Assembly (NCBI GenBank): GCA_905250125.1
Contig: CAJNOL010000309.1
Span: 1,072-65,071, forward strand
Direction: 5' to 3'
From: Rotaria sordida
Lineage: Eukaryota; Rotifera; Eurotatoria; Philodinida; Philodinidae
DNA length: 64,000 nucleotides
In this document: one piece after another, positions 45,682 through 60,600 of the stretch
Position numbering within the stretch: position 1 is the first letter of the stretch
Layout: each line of letters opens with the position of its first letter
Program-made: the position numbers and the translations under genes
The notes under the pieces: generated by a model
Seen by the model: the letters and a program-made list of their open reading frames with translations, nothing else
What the model was told of the DNA's origin: nothing
Databases searched by the model: none

Positions 45682-48600
45682 ATGGCTCTTACTTCATCAT
45701 TTCATACAATGTCAACTGGTTCCGGTTCATCATCATCAAATACATTTCTATTGCCTAAAACTGATATAAGTGTAGCTGATAATCAATTAATTGATATACT
45801 TTTAAATGGTCAAAATAATGAACATAAAATTCAAATAGTTAATCGATGGTGTAAAAATTCACGACGTAATCGTTTATCAACTATACTTGATGTTTCACAA
45901 AGACATGATGTATTATCATCTCTAGTAAATACTCTACAACAAACAACAAATACTGAATATCAATATAATTGTTTAACATTATTATCTGAACTTCAAACAA
46001 ATATTCATCATTATGATCAACGTATTTATCTACCAGGTTAGTTTTAATTTAATTGAATATTACAAAAAAAAATCAATTGATCTTTTCTTTTGTTTTAGCA
46101 ATTATTCAATGTTTTTCATCAACATCAAATGATGTACAATTATTAGCAGGACAATTAATAATAAAACAAATTCGTATAACACAAGATATTCCAACATTTT
46201 TATTTCTTTATACACAAGAAGGTTTAAAATCTTCTAATATAAAATTACGTATTAAATCTATTCAATTATTAAATGAATTATTAACAAATACACATCAATA
46301 TGAAAATTTATCACCTATATTTGAAATACTTCTTCAATATTTACAAGATAATACATTTCGTTCAACATATAATGATATTCTTATTAATTCAATACAACAT
46401 ATAAAACGTATATTAGGTTCAGATTTATTAAATAATTATCTTGAAAAATATTCATCTTCATTAAGACGAATATATAATACATATATATTACAAAAACATG
46501 ATGATGAATTACAAATTATAAATATTGATACTGATTTAGATGATGATGATGAAACACCACGTGCATCAATGCAAATATCACAAATTAAAGATAAAAATAT
46601 ACATTCTAATACAGGTATATTGAATCATATATATGAATTCTTCTATAGTTAATCGATATAAGGGTGATTTAAAGTGGAAGTAAGAAGTTTAGAAACGATA
46701 TATTTTAAACTTTTTTTCTTTAACTATAACAACTAGAATCAGTTTCCTGTATTACAAAGAAGTTTATGTAATAGAGAAAGTATTTCTGAATCAAATAAGA
46801 TGTCTCCAAGCTCTCCACGACCTTATTCTCGGCAAACTGCACTCATTCTACTCAAGGCTTCAAAGTATAAAACAGTCGTTAAGATCTATTGCACAATGTT
46901 TATCGCTCGTGGAGAGCTCGGCAATATCTTATTTTACTCAGAAATCTTTCCTCCATTAGATGAAAATGCTTTACAAAACGTTTTTTGTGATAGAATCTAG
47001 AAAGCTAATTTTTCAGGGACTTAGTTTTCTAAAGATCTTTCACATAAATCTATTAATGAAAATTTTTACATAATACTTCTGATAGAAAACTATTTTAGCT
47101 AATTAAATCTTTTTTCGAATCTATTCTAGTTATTAACTTTAAAGAAAAATGTCAAAAGTACTTTGTTTCAAAATTTTCTTACTACCACTTTATATAAATC
47201 TTATTATTCTATTATTATTTAGGAACTAATAATGTTCGTTCACATGGTAATAATCATCCTGATAATTCTCATAATATATTTTCAACACGAAAACTTCCTG
47301 TTACATCTCAATCATCAATTACAACACCTATAACAAATGAAAATTCAGATTTTGATACAATTGTTGAATTAATACGTTCAAAATGGTTATCAGCTAATGA
47401 TACAAATCGTTTAAATTATCTTGATCAATTTAAACAAGCATGTGATAAATCTTTACAATTAATACGTTCACAATATTTATCAACAACAAATAATTCACAA
47501 TTTCATCAAACATTACATACATTTTTAACAACTATACTTGATCTTTTATCATATATAACATCATCAAATCTTGATTTATCAATTAAAATAAAACTTGTTT
47601 TATGTACATGTCTTGGTTGGCTTATAAAACATGCACAAGTTAGTTATTGTAAAAGAAATTATAAAACAATTTGTATAATATTTAAAAATATTCTTCTTAA
47701 TGGACAATCGAATAATCGACAATTAGCAGTAAGTTATTTTTTGGTTTAATATTCAGATTTAATCGAATTCAAGAAATGAAAAAAACAAAAAAAAAAGTGT
47801 ATTGAGAATAATTAGTAGATATTTTCTCAATAGATCAATACAAGGCTGAGATATTTTTGAATATTTCCTTCAAGGACATAGAAACCAATCAAATGATTAC
47901 TTGCTATTTTCAAATAGATGACATAATCGTGTTTGTTTTGACTTTTTTTTTTAATATCAAAACAAACATTATAATATTTCGTTCATTGTTGAGTTAGTTT
48001 TTTCATATAATTAATTTCATTCTCCTTTTTTTTTTGTTTTCTAATGTCTAATAAATATCATTTGCTTCATTTTTGAATAGAAATTAAGTGTAAGTCTTAT
48101 ATTATTACTTGAAAATTTTGTTCAACCTCAACTTATTCTTAATGAATTAATTGATGATAATTTTGAACGTTATAATTATCGTATTCAACTTGAAATGCTT
48201 GCTATTATAACAGCAACATTATTAAAATATCGTCAACATAATTATGATAATTTAACAAAACTTTCAAAATATCTTTTACCAATGTTAATATCAAATCGTC
48301 GTGAATTACGTCATGGAGCTATTGAATGTTTTACTGTTATATGTAGTTATTTTAATACATATAAACCAATAACATTATCTATAATTGAAACAAATCAATC
48401 AATTAAACTTGTTTTAACATTAATTGAAAATTTATCATCTGATGCATTAAATGCATTACGTTTTCGTTTACAACGTAATTTACTTCCATTATTAACTGAT
48501 GAAGGTAATATAACACCAGGTTTAGTATGTGATTCAACAACGTTGAATGATATCGATGCAAAATTTATTTTACTTGTCAATAATACAATATCAACACCAC

Positions 48601-51600
48601 AACCAACAACAGCAACATCTGTTGAACCACCATCATCAACAAAAATAACACCAACAAATAAATTACTTCAATTACCTATGCCTTTTGCTGAAACAACAAC
48701 AACAACAAAAACAAATATAGATGATGCTGTAAGTTTTATTTTTAATTAATATAATGTGTGTTCTATTTTCTCAACTTTAATAATATCTAAGAAAAATGAA
48801 TGTCCAAAAAAAGGAAAGAAACTTATTAACAATTGAATTTAGCTTTTTTTAATATTGCTCTTGAATAACACAAGGTACTTTTTTTATTCATAGTTTACTT
48901 AAGTGATTAAATGTTTATCAAGAGTTCTTATATGCGAACAATCAAAATCAGTTTCGTTTGACTTTAGGATTGTTTTTTTACCTATCATAAGAAGATCTTA
49001 AAGATCCTATATAAACACTTAGACTTCTTTTTTGCTTATTATTATTCGAGAAAAATATTATGTCAATCATGAATATATTGATTTAAAGTCTAGCTATTTT
49101 ATCAGTTAAACAATTTTATACATGAAATCAAAGTATGTCAATCGATTCATATTTATTTTAAGAGACAGAACATATTCATTAATGCACTTTCTTTTTTGTT
49201 TATGTTATTCTTCATACCTATTCGAAGTGTTTTGCTTTTTTTTTTATTTGTACTCCTTGTCTACAATTCATAAAAAAAAAAAAAGAAAAGAAAACAACAA
49301 CCACAATATGACTACTATCCTCATCAATAACTGAAAGTAAAAAAAAAAGGAAAGAAATAAAGAGTGACGACAATAATGATTGACATTGATGTATGTGAAA
49401 GCGCATGAAGAATGATGATTGAAATCTTTACTTTACTGCCATTGTTTAAACGACTGAGACATACACGCATGCATTTTGTTAAATGAATGAGTACGAGTAA
49501 AAAGAAGAATAAGAAAAAAAAAAAAGAAAAATTAACGTCCATCATCATTGCCTTGCGACTTCTTTTATGTCTTGTCGTAGCAACTATTGCAGCTAGAAAA
49601 CTTGACTTGACGTGGGTGTGTGTCTGTCGGATGAAAGATGTTCATGTTCGACGATGAAGATCTCTTTTACTGGCTTAGGCGACCTACGCTATTGGTAAGC
49701 CGGATATAGAAGAATAAAAAAAAAACAGAAGACATAGAAACATGAAAAAAGAATATCAGTTTATTTCTTCGTTTCATAGAAGATTTTTTATGCTCATACG
49801 TGCATTTCAAATGAGCTAAAAGCATACGATTCATCTTTATTGTTAATGTGCGTGCGCATATTTCAGTAATTTTTGTAAGTTTTTTAACATTTATTCAGAA
49901 TAACTTTTTCAAGAAAACATATTTATGCATATTTATATATAAGCATCAAAAGTACATACGAATGTTTAAATCAATGAAATTTGATATTCATTCGTTCTTT
50001 CTTTCTTTTTTTCTTTTTTTGTTTCTTTGTCTTCAATTATTAGATTACTTTTGCAGTTGAATTTCAAGACATTGTCAATGATGTATACTCTATCTAGATA
50101 TGAAAAATAATGAGTTTTAACTATCAGGAAATATTGAACTAGATAAGAAAAGTAAATTATAAAAAAAGAAATACGCAAAAATGAATGTTCTCATTTCACA
50201 GCAAGAGTTTTATAATGAATAATATCTTCATATTTCGTTTGAATGATTCTTAAAAACAAAATTTTTTTCCTGATAAAAATGTTTTGCAGCGGAAAAATTA
50301 GTTACTATAATTATCAATCCAACATGCTAAAAAAAAAAAAAAATAGCAAGAGTGCCTACAATTTTGAATGAAATTTTTCTTTTATTGAATAAATTGTTTT
50401 TTATTTAGTCTTCAAAATACTCATTTGTTTTGTACACAAATTTTGTTTTAGTTTTTATCTCATTAACACTAGAGAATTATTATGATCTTCTATTCTATTA
50501 TAATTTGACTAAGAAAAAAAGGAGTATGTCTTGCTTTTTTCTTCCGCACTCAATTATCTATCATTAAGCATTAGAGAGTCAACATATCCGCTATTACAGA
50601 TTATTATAAAGAAAAAAAAAAAAGACATTTTGAAAAAGTCAGGCTTCTCGTTTATTCAATCTTTAGGTCTTTTTCTTTTTTTTTTACGTATATATTTTCT
50701 AGTTTTTCCTACAAAAATATCATAATAATTTTGTTAATTAAAGTAATATATAAACTTAAAAAAGAATAATATCGAACTCTATTATATAATGAAAGAAGAA
50801 GAATATGATATTTATTATTAGAAAAAAATTTCTAAGTATAATTATTTTTGCTATATACCTGATTTTATAATAATTATCGAAAACTTTTTCTTTTCTTTTT
50901 TTTATACATATTGCATGTTGTTGATACTAGTTATTATTTTCCATCTTTTAATATAATTATTTCACTTCAATAATCCGTACAAATATAGATTAAAAAAAAT
51001 ATATATTAATTAAAAATTCTAGAAAAAGAAAAGCTGTTTCGTTGAATATATACCTATATTATATTAAGTGAATAGTAGAAATTATAAATGTATTTGAGAA
51101 CTTATTTGTAAAACTAAGATTAGAATTGATTTATTTTTTTTTTCGATTCAAATTAATAAAATATTGATGGTAAATTTTTATTTATAGGTAATGCGTAATC
51201 ATGAAATACCTCCATTGAAACCATCTGATGTTGATCGTGATTTACATCGATTCACTAGTACTAATCATCGTTATGAAACGCCAATAAATCGTAAGTTTTC
51301 ATCTCATATAAATTTACTTCGTCTTTTTTTGTTTTGTTTTTTTCTTTCTTGATCAAATTTGTTCTTTATTGTATTTTTTTGTTTGTTTTTTTTGACCTGA
51401 TTCATTTGATTTTTTTTTCTTGTTTATTACTCGTTGCACATCAGGTCAGCATCAGCACCAACCGTTATGTTTTAACAAACGAATGACTTTGCTGACAAAA
51501 CGTCAAATACCAACCGGTAGTATAGAAAACGAATTGTGAAATTTCTCTTTTGTTTTTTTTTCTTCTTCTTCTTCTTTTTATTCACATCTCATCATCGTAC

Positions 51601-54600
51601 GACTAACTGAATGCAAAGTTCTACTTTTTTATTCTTACTTTCTCTCTATAATGAATATTATAACATTGAAAACAACATTTTAAATGTGTTCTAGACATCC
51701 TGCTGAGTCGGGTTTTTTTTTTTGTACTTACTAATAATGATTCCGACCACCAGCTTTAAATTTATACAGAAAAAAGGGAACACAAAAAAGAAATAAGATG
51801 CGAGATTGATAGAGTCGATGTATTTTTTAATTAACTTTTTTTTTTTTTTTTATTTTTTTTTTCAAATAGTTTTTTCTTTGTGCATGTAGACGATGAGTGC
51901 AAGTGTATGAGATATGCGTGAATAAATCTTTTTTTTTAACATCTTAGTTACTTTTCCTGTTTTGACACAAATTCTATTCAAAAAGAAAAAGTGAGGTGTA
52001 AATTAATTGAGAATAGTTCATTATAAAATTAATAAGAAAAAAAACGATTATTGTTTTTGTTATTTTTCCTAGCAACAGTTGTTACTACTCATACACCCGG
52101 TGGACCAACGTTGGATTTAACGATAACTGGAAATAATAGTTATCGTCCATTAACACTTACTGAAAAAGTATTTACAGATGAATGGGCAAAAAAATTATCA
52201 ACAAATAATAATCATCCAAATGAACCAATCATAACTAGTCAACAACAAGGTTTGTATTCAAAAAGAAGAAAAAAAAAAACTTAAAAGACTCAATTTAATT
52301 AAACTAATTCGAACATGTAGAAGATATCAGGAAATGTTATTGTTTTAATTGGTTCAATAGGAATAAGATAAGAATAAAATTCACATTCTACAGACTTTTA
52401 TGACATGTTTGAAGATGATTTTCATACGTGTTGTGTTTATTATCAAATATCTTCTTTTATTAAAAGTCTATTAAGTATGGATTTCATATAATTATAAAAT
52501 ATATCTATTCTTAACGACGATTAATTAGACGGAAAAGAAGTTCATGAAAATAACCTAATAACAGTTTCATAAAGAATCCAATGAGCATTTTGTTGTCATT
52601 AAATGATATAAAAGATTTTTTTCTTTAATGAGTATTTCAACATCTTTTTCTATCTAATGAATAGATAACTTAATAAAAAGAAAATTGTTTGACGTAGGTT
52701 TTTTTCTCTATATAAAATTCACTATTTAACATATAGTGTTTATCATTTTTTTTTTTTTGCTATTTAATGTTATTTTATAGAAACTAATTATAACAATACA
52801 CTTCAATTTCGTCCATCTATACCACGTCGTCCATCACTTAGTCGATTTCCAATAGCACATAATCTCTTAACTACATCACAAGTTCATAGTCATCAAGAAC
52901 CACAACAACAAATTCAATCAAAACGTCAATTTGATTCCGAAATTGATCATGATGAAGGTATCGATAGTGCAATAGAATCACGTTCTCTATCGATTAATAC
53001 ATTAGACGATACTAGTGTACCTGAGGTAAATAAAACTATGAATGACTTTAATGGAACAAAAGAAAAATTTCTCATTTAGAACGATCATAAGCAATCAAAA
53101 AAACCTGTTCGATCAGTACATAGCAGTTCAACACGACGTAAAATCGATCGATTATTTAGTAACGGTAGTGATATAGATCCAACATCAGCACGTACTTTAA
53201 CACCTGAAAATAGCAACGAAAGTGGTGTTTATTCACAATCAGGACGTGAAATTGAAAACGATACTAACGGAAGTACAAAGTATGATCAAATAAAAACAAA
53301 ATATACAATTATATTTATTTAATAATTTTTCTAGATCTACACAATCAATTGGTAAAGATCAATTATTTTCAACTAAACCACGTCTTGCACGTTCTGGTTC
53401 GAAATCTAAACTTGATAAATCCCAATTACCACCAACAGATCCATCATTATCATCTAGACAAATACATGATTATAATTCAAATGGGAAAAATACAAATCGT
53501 ACAACAAATACAAATGTTGAAATAATTGGTAAAAATTATATTGATACAAAAATGCCTTTAAAACAATTTTCAATTGAAACTATAGATGATAAACAATCAA
53601 CTGAAAATAAATCTCGAACAAAAATTACTAAAGGTAATATTAGAGAAAAAGAATAAAAATCAATTATTGATCTTTATCAAAAATTAATCAGAAAATTTTC
53701 TCGAAATACAAAACGATCAAACTTATTCATGCAAAGGACTGGCTCAATGTAGCTAATATTGGAAGGAAGGAGGACGAGTGTGATTTTTTTTTCTAAGAGA
53801 ACTCACGAAAAATTTTCGATTTCACCATAAATCGGCAAGTTGATTCCGGACCCGACGGGCTCTCGTATACACTCCCGCCTCAATCTTGAGACTCTCGTGC
53901 GGTTTCTGTCGATTGGGTGATCTCTGTTCATTTGAAAGGTTTGTTTTTAGGATTGTCAGGTATTTTACATTGATAGATGTTTTTTTGTTTTGAATAATGA
54001 CTAAACAGAAATGATAGTCGTCAGCTAAAATGACCTACTTTTTAGTAAAACAAAAAAAAAGGTCTTTTATCATATCTCGAACACTATTATATTATAATAA
54101 CACTATCATCGAGGGGTTGAGCTACAGTTTGATATGAGTGGGTTATCTTTTTTCTTTTTGTTGTTGTCCAGGTTGTCTATATTTGATTAGTAGTGTAAAA
54201 AAAAATATTGCTGTGTGTGTTATCGTAATGTCTTAGTGATAATTCTTTCAGAGAAGAAACATGTTAAAAATTTCATCATCCTAAGGTCTGTTTTCTTAGC
54301 TAAATTTACAAATAAAAGTATTTTATTTAGAACGAGGAAAGTAATTTCCAGAAATGTGATTTTCTTTTTAATAGTTCTAATGAAAAGGATTCTTTCGAAT
54401 GAGCATGTAATCATAGCTTTCTATTTTTGTGTAAAATAATTACGACTCAACTAAATTAAATAGAAAATTTTAGTTAAACTAAAACTTTCATCTACAGTGG
54501 AAGCCTTTCAGCTCTTTGTCAAGTTCAATTGCTCAGTTATAATAATCTGAATGTTAAAAATGAATGAGTGGTATTATCTATGAACAAAGTTGATTAGGTC

Positions 54601-57600
54601 AATATCTAGAGTGTAATAAACTTTGTATGAAAACTAAAAGTCTAAAAGAATACCATAGAAAATAATTGGAATGAATCCTATTGATTCAAAATATGTCATC
54701 AATCATGATAAGACATTTCGATAATAATTCAATAGATTCTTTTCTGTACTAACAATAACATTGTTAAAAGTTTCTTCTTTTTTTTTATTCATTCTAATTG
54801 ACATTGCAGAACAATCTGATAAGATCATTGATAGATAAGTATGTTATTAAAATAAAATTTTTCACCTTATTGAGATTGATATTAACAAATATATTACATT
54901 GACATATGAAATAAAAATAACAACTTTTAAAACAATTCAACTAGTTTACATTTCTTATTATAGAATTTAATAATTATATTTTAGGAAAAATTTCTTTTTT
55001 TGAGATCAATTGTGTAAAATGATTGAAAAACAATTCATTTTTCGAAATGTATTAGACCGTTAAGCCGTGAACTTTTTTTTTGAATTTTTTACTCAATATT
55101 ATATCATATATATTTAAAAAAATAGTTTCACAAGTACTTTGTAAGCTTTAAAAACTATTTAAAAAATTAATATTTTTCTTTAGAAAATGATATATATATA
55201 TATACATCACTTTTTTTTGTTCTTTCTTACATTTAGCTTCTGTTATTCATGGTCCTTTGAATACAACAACACATACAAACGTTAACCTTGACAACGGATC
55301 TAATCTTAATGATGAACAAGATATTGGAATTATTGGTAAAGGTAAAAATCAATAAGATTTTATTTTATTTAGAATTTATGATAGTTTATTATCTTTTAGC
55401 TGTTAATATTCCATTACGTACACGTCCTGAAACAGATATAACTAAAATACAAAATACAAATACAATGAATAAAAATATAAATAAACCAAATGACAATGTC
55501 GATATGATATCTGATGAATATGATAGTGATTCAAAAGAAAATGAAAATGTAAGTTTATAAATAACTAAAATTCTTGGATATGAACAATTTTATTTGTTAG
55601 TGATGTGATTTCGAGCACAGTAAAAAAAAACAATATGTATATTGTTGAATAGAAAAATTTCTTTTAGTTAATTTTCTTGTCATAAATGTATATTGAGTTA
55701 CTCTAGAGATATCCTGAAAAATTTATGAGAGAACTACTCGAACTGTAACTTGCCATTTGAGATCATAGTAACGAAAAGTGACCATTTGTTGAAAATTCAA
55801 TATCTCAATAAAGAAATATTCTTTTCAATTGAAACTTTGAAGATATTCTAAGAATTGTTTGATCTATCGACGAGTTCAATTTCAAGTCAAAATTCCATTA
55901 TTTGTTTTTCTACTAAATATCTAAAAATAGATCCGAAAATTCAGTAAAACGGTCATGACACGGTTCCAAAGGCTCATAAATACGAGCTCTTTTAAAATTT
56001 TTCTAGTCTTATCGAGACCTACTTGTGTGCCAATGCGAATTCAAACGGCAGATTATAGTAAGAAGTAGTTCCTTCTTTAGCCCTATAAACCTTTGCTATG
56101 CCATCTGATTATTAAAAAACAAGAGTTAGTGACGTGATACAATAAAGGTTTTCATTGTACGCGTTTCCATTTACAAATACTGCAAATTGAAACAATATTT
56201 TTAAAACAAAATGATGCGGTTTGTAAAATACTCTTCAAACTACAAACTCTCTACGTAAAAACGTTTTCTGAACATGCTTAGATTTTTCAAAAAAAAAAAC
56301 AGAATTTATTCGTTCTTAGTGGTAGAATTGAGTATGAATATATAGAAACGAAGAATATTCTTGTAATTGAATGTAATATTGAAAAAACACAATTCTAAAT
56401 GGTATAAATCCTTATTAAAGATCTCGAGATGATAATAAAACAAAAATTCTCGTTCGAAAACATCAGCGAACTTCTGAAAAAAAGAGTTTTTTTAGGGATG
56501 CAATCTTTTCAAGTCCGTTATTGTTGAAAATTTCACCATAGATATAGTACATGGTGCGAAGACTATTCTAAACTTCTTGCCTGTGCTCATTATAAAATTA
56601 GAAAGTCATTTACTAAATTTAATTTTATGTAAATTGAAAGAACTAATATTTTTACATATATTCATAAGAAAAGAATTTTTTCAAAAAAATAACTTTTATA
56701 AAGAATTAAAGTCAAATCAAAGATGTTCTTCATGTCCTTTTTTCTCTAATTTGTCTATATTATACATATCGAATGTCTCAGAATTTCTGAAACGATTTAC
56801 AAATTCATCGCTTTTACATTGGACAAAAGCAAATTCTTCATAATAATTGTACATACTTAGTAGCAAACATCTACAAAGTTTTTTTCGAAAAACAAAAAAG
56901 TAAACACATATCAAATTATCAATATTTGTATTGCAAAGAATTTCACATGATTTTTTTTGTTCTGTGTAGTTTATTGATATGGGTCAATCTTTATCAGCTT
57001 CATTTCGTTTACGTGTTCAACAAAAAACTCAGGAAAAAATTGAACAAAAAGAACGTCGTCGACAAGATCGAGAATTTCGTCGTCGTCAATTACAACTTCA
57101 ACAATATAATAATATAAATCATATTGACAATATGTATGATAATGATCTTCCAACATCATCAACATCAACAAGTCGTTATTCATCTCAACCAGATCTTTCA
57201 TCCAATGGTAATGATTTACCTCCAACACCTCGACGTCAAATTGATTCCAATATAACTTCAATATTACCCAATGTTCTTTCACAACAACGTTTTCGTGTAT
57301 ATAAAAATGCGTAAGTAAAAATTTTGTTTGAATATTAAAAAAAATAAAAAATAAATTTTCGTTTTTTTTTTTTTTTTTTTCTATTTTAAAGTATGGCTCG
57401 ATCTCAAACATTTAATAATCGACATGATTTATCAACAACAGATCAACGTATTGCATTTAATCGACCATTATCAGAAGATCGAATAAGTGATCAATTAAGA
57501 AATCCTGATGGTGTTTATAGAGAAGCTATGGAATCTGTTTCTAGTGATGATTGGGAACGTAAATGTTCTGGTCTTAGTTTACTTCAACGTCTTATTGCAC

Positions 57601-60600
57601 AATATCCTGATATAATAACACAAAATTTACATCAAGTTGTTTTAGTACTTATTCAAGAAGTAAAACAAAAAAAATAAAAATTAATAAATTTCTTTTTTTG
57701 TTTTGTCAGGTAAAAAATCTTCGATCACAAGTTGCACGTTTTGCATTATCAACATTTTCTGATATGTTTAAACATTTAAAACGTAATATGGATATTGAAC
57801 TTGATATAACTGTTAAAGCTATTATGCAAAAAAGTGCAGAAAGTAATGAATTTTTTAGGTTTGTAATTTATTTAAAAACAAACACGATCTTTTCTTTTTC
57901 TTATATAGAAAAATTTTTTTTTTATTTATTTGACATTTTTCAGAACCGATGTAGAAAAGTGCCTTCAAATTTTGATTGAAAATGTCACACTTCAAAAAGC
58001 ATTACAAGCCCTCATAGCTGGTGGAGCAAGGTAATTTAAAAAAAGACATAAAAGATTTCTTTTTTATATTTGTTCAATTTCCGAAACGGAAATCACTTGA
58101 ACATATTTTTTTTACGGCTTGAAAACAATGATACTTTGAATTGATATTTATAACCAAAAGAAAGTTAAACGGAGGTTATTGAGTTTCTTCATCATGTCAG
58201 TAGAGATTCTTTGATCATGTTGCGAGATGGAATTCAAACTATTTTTTAAGTAGTAGAATTTAATCGTTTGTAGGAAGGCTTATAAAGAGCTTAACGATAG
58301 AAATCCTCTAACTGATAAATTGCTTTTGAATTGAGATTATATACCTTATGTAAAATCGTATGACCTATAAATAAACTGAAAGGAGTTCAGGTCTTTAGCC
58401 TTTTGTTATGAAGATATTGTACTTGTACGGTATATTTTTCAAATGAATATGCGATGATAACAGAAAAATTGATTTTCAAATTTTGACTTGAAACTTTGCA
58501 TAGAGACTCTATGCAAAGTTTCAATTTAAAATTCAAAAATAAGTTTTTCTAGTGTTCTTGAGGAGAATCGTGACACTCACTTTAAAAAAAGTACCCTAGA
58601 AGCATAAGAGCTCCGCAGCAATTAGTTAAGAGTATGCATAACTCATTTAGATCTACACAATACAGATAGTCTTGGCTCAGAAGCAATTCATCAATTGGAG
58701 AACTTCCTGTGAGAACACTCATCTAGTTACGCCACTTAATCCTCACATACTAGAAGCCTCGCCGGCGGAGAACACTGTGAACTTCATAATAGAAGATTCG
58801 GATATCGTTAAAACAAAATCCATCGTTTAAGTTTTGTTAAATCTTTTCTTTCATTGAAATATTGCTGAATCATATTTATTGAACAATAAAAGTTAGGAAA
58901 GAATAGAATAATAGCTTATGAATGCATAATAGGAATATATTTTCTTCAGAGGAGAAAACAAAACAGCAGTTGTCAGTTCGAATGAAAATTTAGAACAAAA
59001 AAGTTATACGAATAGTCGAAAATGATTAATATTAAACTTCATTTGTGTCATTAATCATATACATTTAATGAATATATAACATATGACAGAACAACATTGT
59101 GCAGTTCTTGATGATGATGATGATGATGATGATGATTCAAATGTTGAAATCATTTCGAACATTGATTAATGTAAAAATGAATTAGTAGTATATTTATCGA
59201 CATACCATCAATTGGAATGCCTCGACGATAATGATAATGATAATAAAGAAAAAGAACATGATGATTGTAAAAAAAGAAAAATAATAAGAAGTTCTTTTTT
59301 TTGTTCTTTGTACTTGAAACATAATCATAGTAAACGAAATAATATGTAAAAACGATATTCGATCTTTTACGAATAAAAGTTCATATTAAAAGATCCGATG
59401 TCTTTTGTCATATGTATAGAAGGAATTTTAAAATGAATGTAGACAAAAGTTTAGATCAATATTTTTAGTTTTGAACTTTATCGATCTTAAGCAAAAAAAA
59501 GACTATAAAGATCAAGAATTTTTATTTTCATAATTCATTTAATTCGATTGAGATCTCATTTATAAATTTTTTCCGAATGAGAGATTACAATATTAATTTA
59601 TGTGATCTTTTTTTTCTTCTTATTTTTTTTTTTTTTTATTAGTCATCGTAATCCGGCTGTAAGAAAAACATCAGCAAAATACATCTATATTGTTTGTGAA
59701 AAATTGGGTCCCAATAAAATATTAAGTGGTGCTCGTGATATAACAGAACGTGTTTTACAAGTCGCAGCTACATTTGCATCAGATGGACCACCAGAAATTA
59801 GGTATATATATATAATTAAGAAGGAAAAAAATAAATTAATAAAAATCATATATGTTAATTCAATTTAGATGGTATGGTAAAAAAATTTATCATATGTTAA
59901 TGTCTTTTGATGAACTTGATTCATTAATGAAACATTATCTTAATCCAACAGTTTATTCAAATATGTGTGAAATTCTTGATAATATTCGAGCTAAAGTAAA
60001 TTCATTTTGAATCATTAAAAGATTAGAAAATTTTATTTTATTTTTTTGTTCTATTCTATATTAAATAGGGTGGAGTTGGTGAAACACCGAGTGAATCAGC
60101 AACAAAAAATGGTCGACGTACATTATCGGATAAAATACCTTCAAATGGGTAAATAAAAACTTAACAAAAAAAAAAAAAACTATTCCTCTAAATTTATTAT
60201 CAATTTTAGAACATTAACAAATCATTTTTCATCAACACGTAAAATAAATAGTGCTGATCAAACGGAACAAGTTCGTAATTTAACAAAACAAATGCGTAGT
60301 TCAGATTTTCGTGAACGTTTAAATGGTATTGAAGAATTTCAAAAATTATGTGAACTTGAAACTGAAACAGCTATACAATCACTCGTACAAATTTTTGATG
60401 GTTTTAATGAATGTTTAGCTGATATGAATTCAAAAGTTGTTTTAAAAGCATTAAATACAATGCATCAACTTATACCAATCTTAGGTGATGCATTATCAAA
60501 TGTTATTAATTCAGCATTACCAATTGTAGCACAAAATATTGCATCAAAAAATCGAGATATATCACAATTTGCTTCGGATATTATTGATACAGCTATTGAA

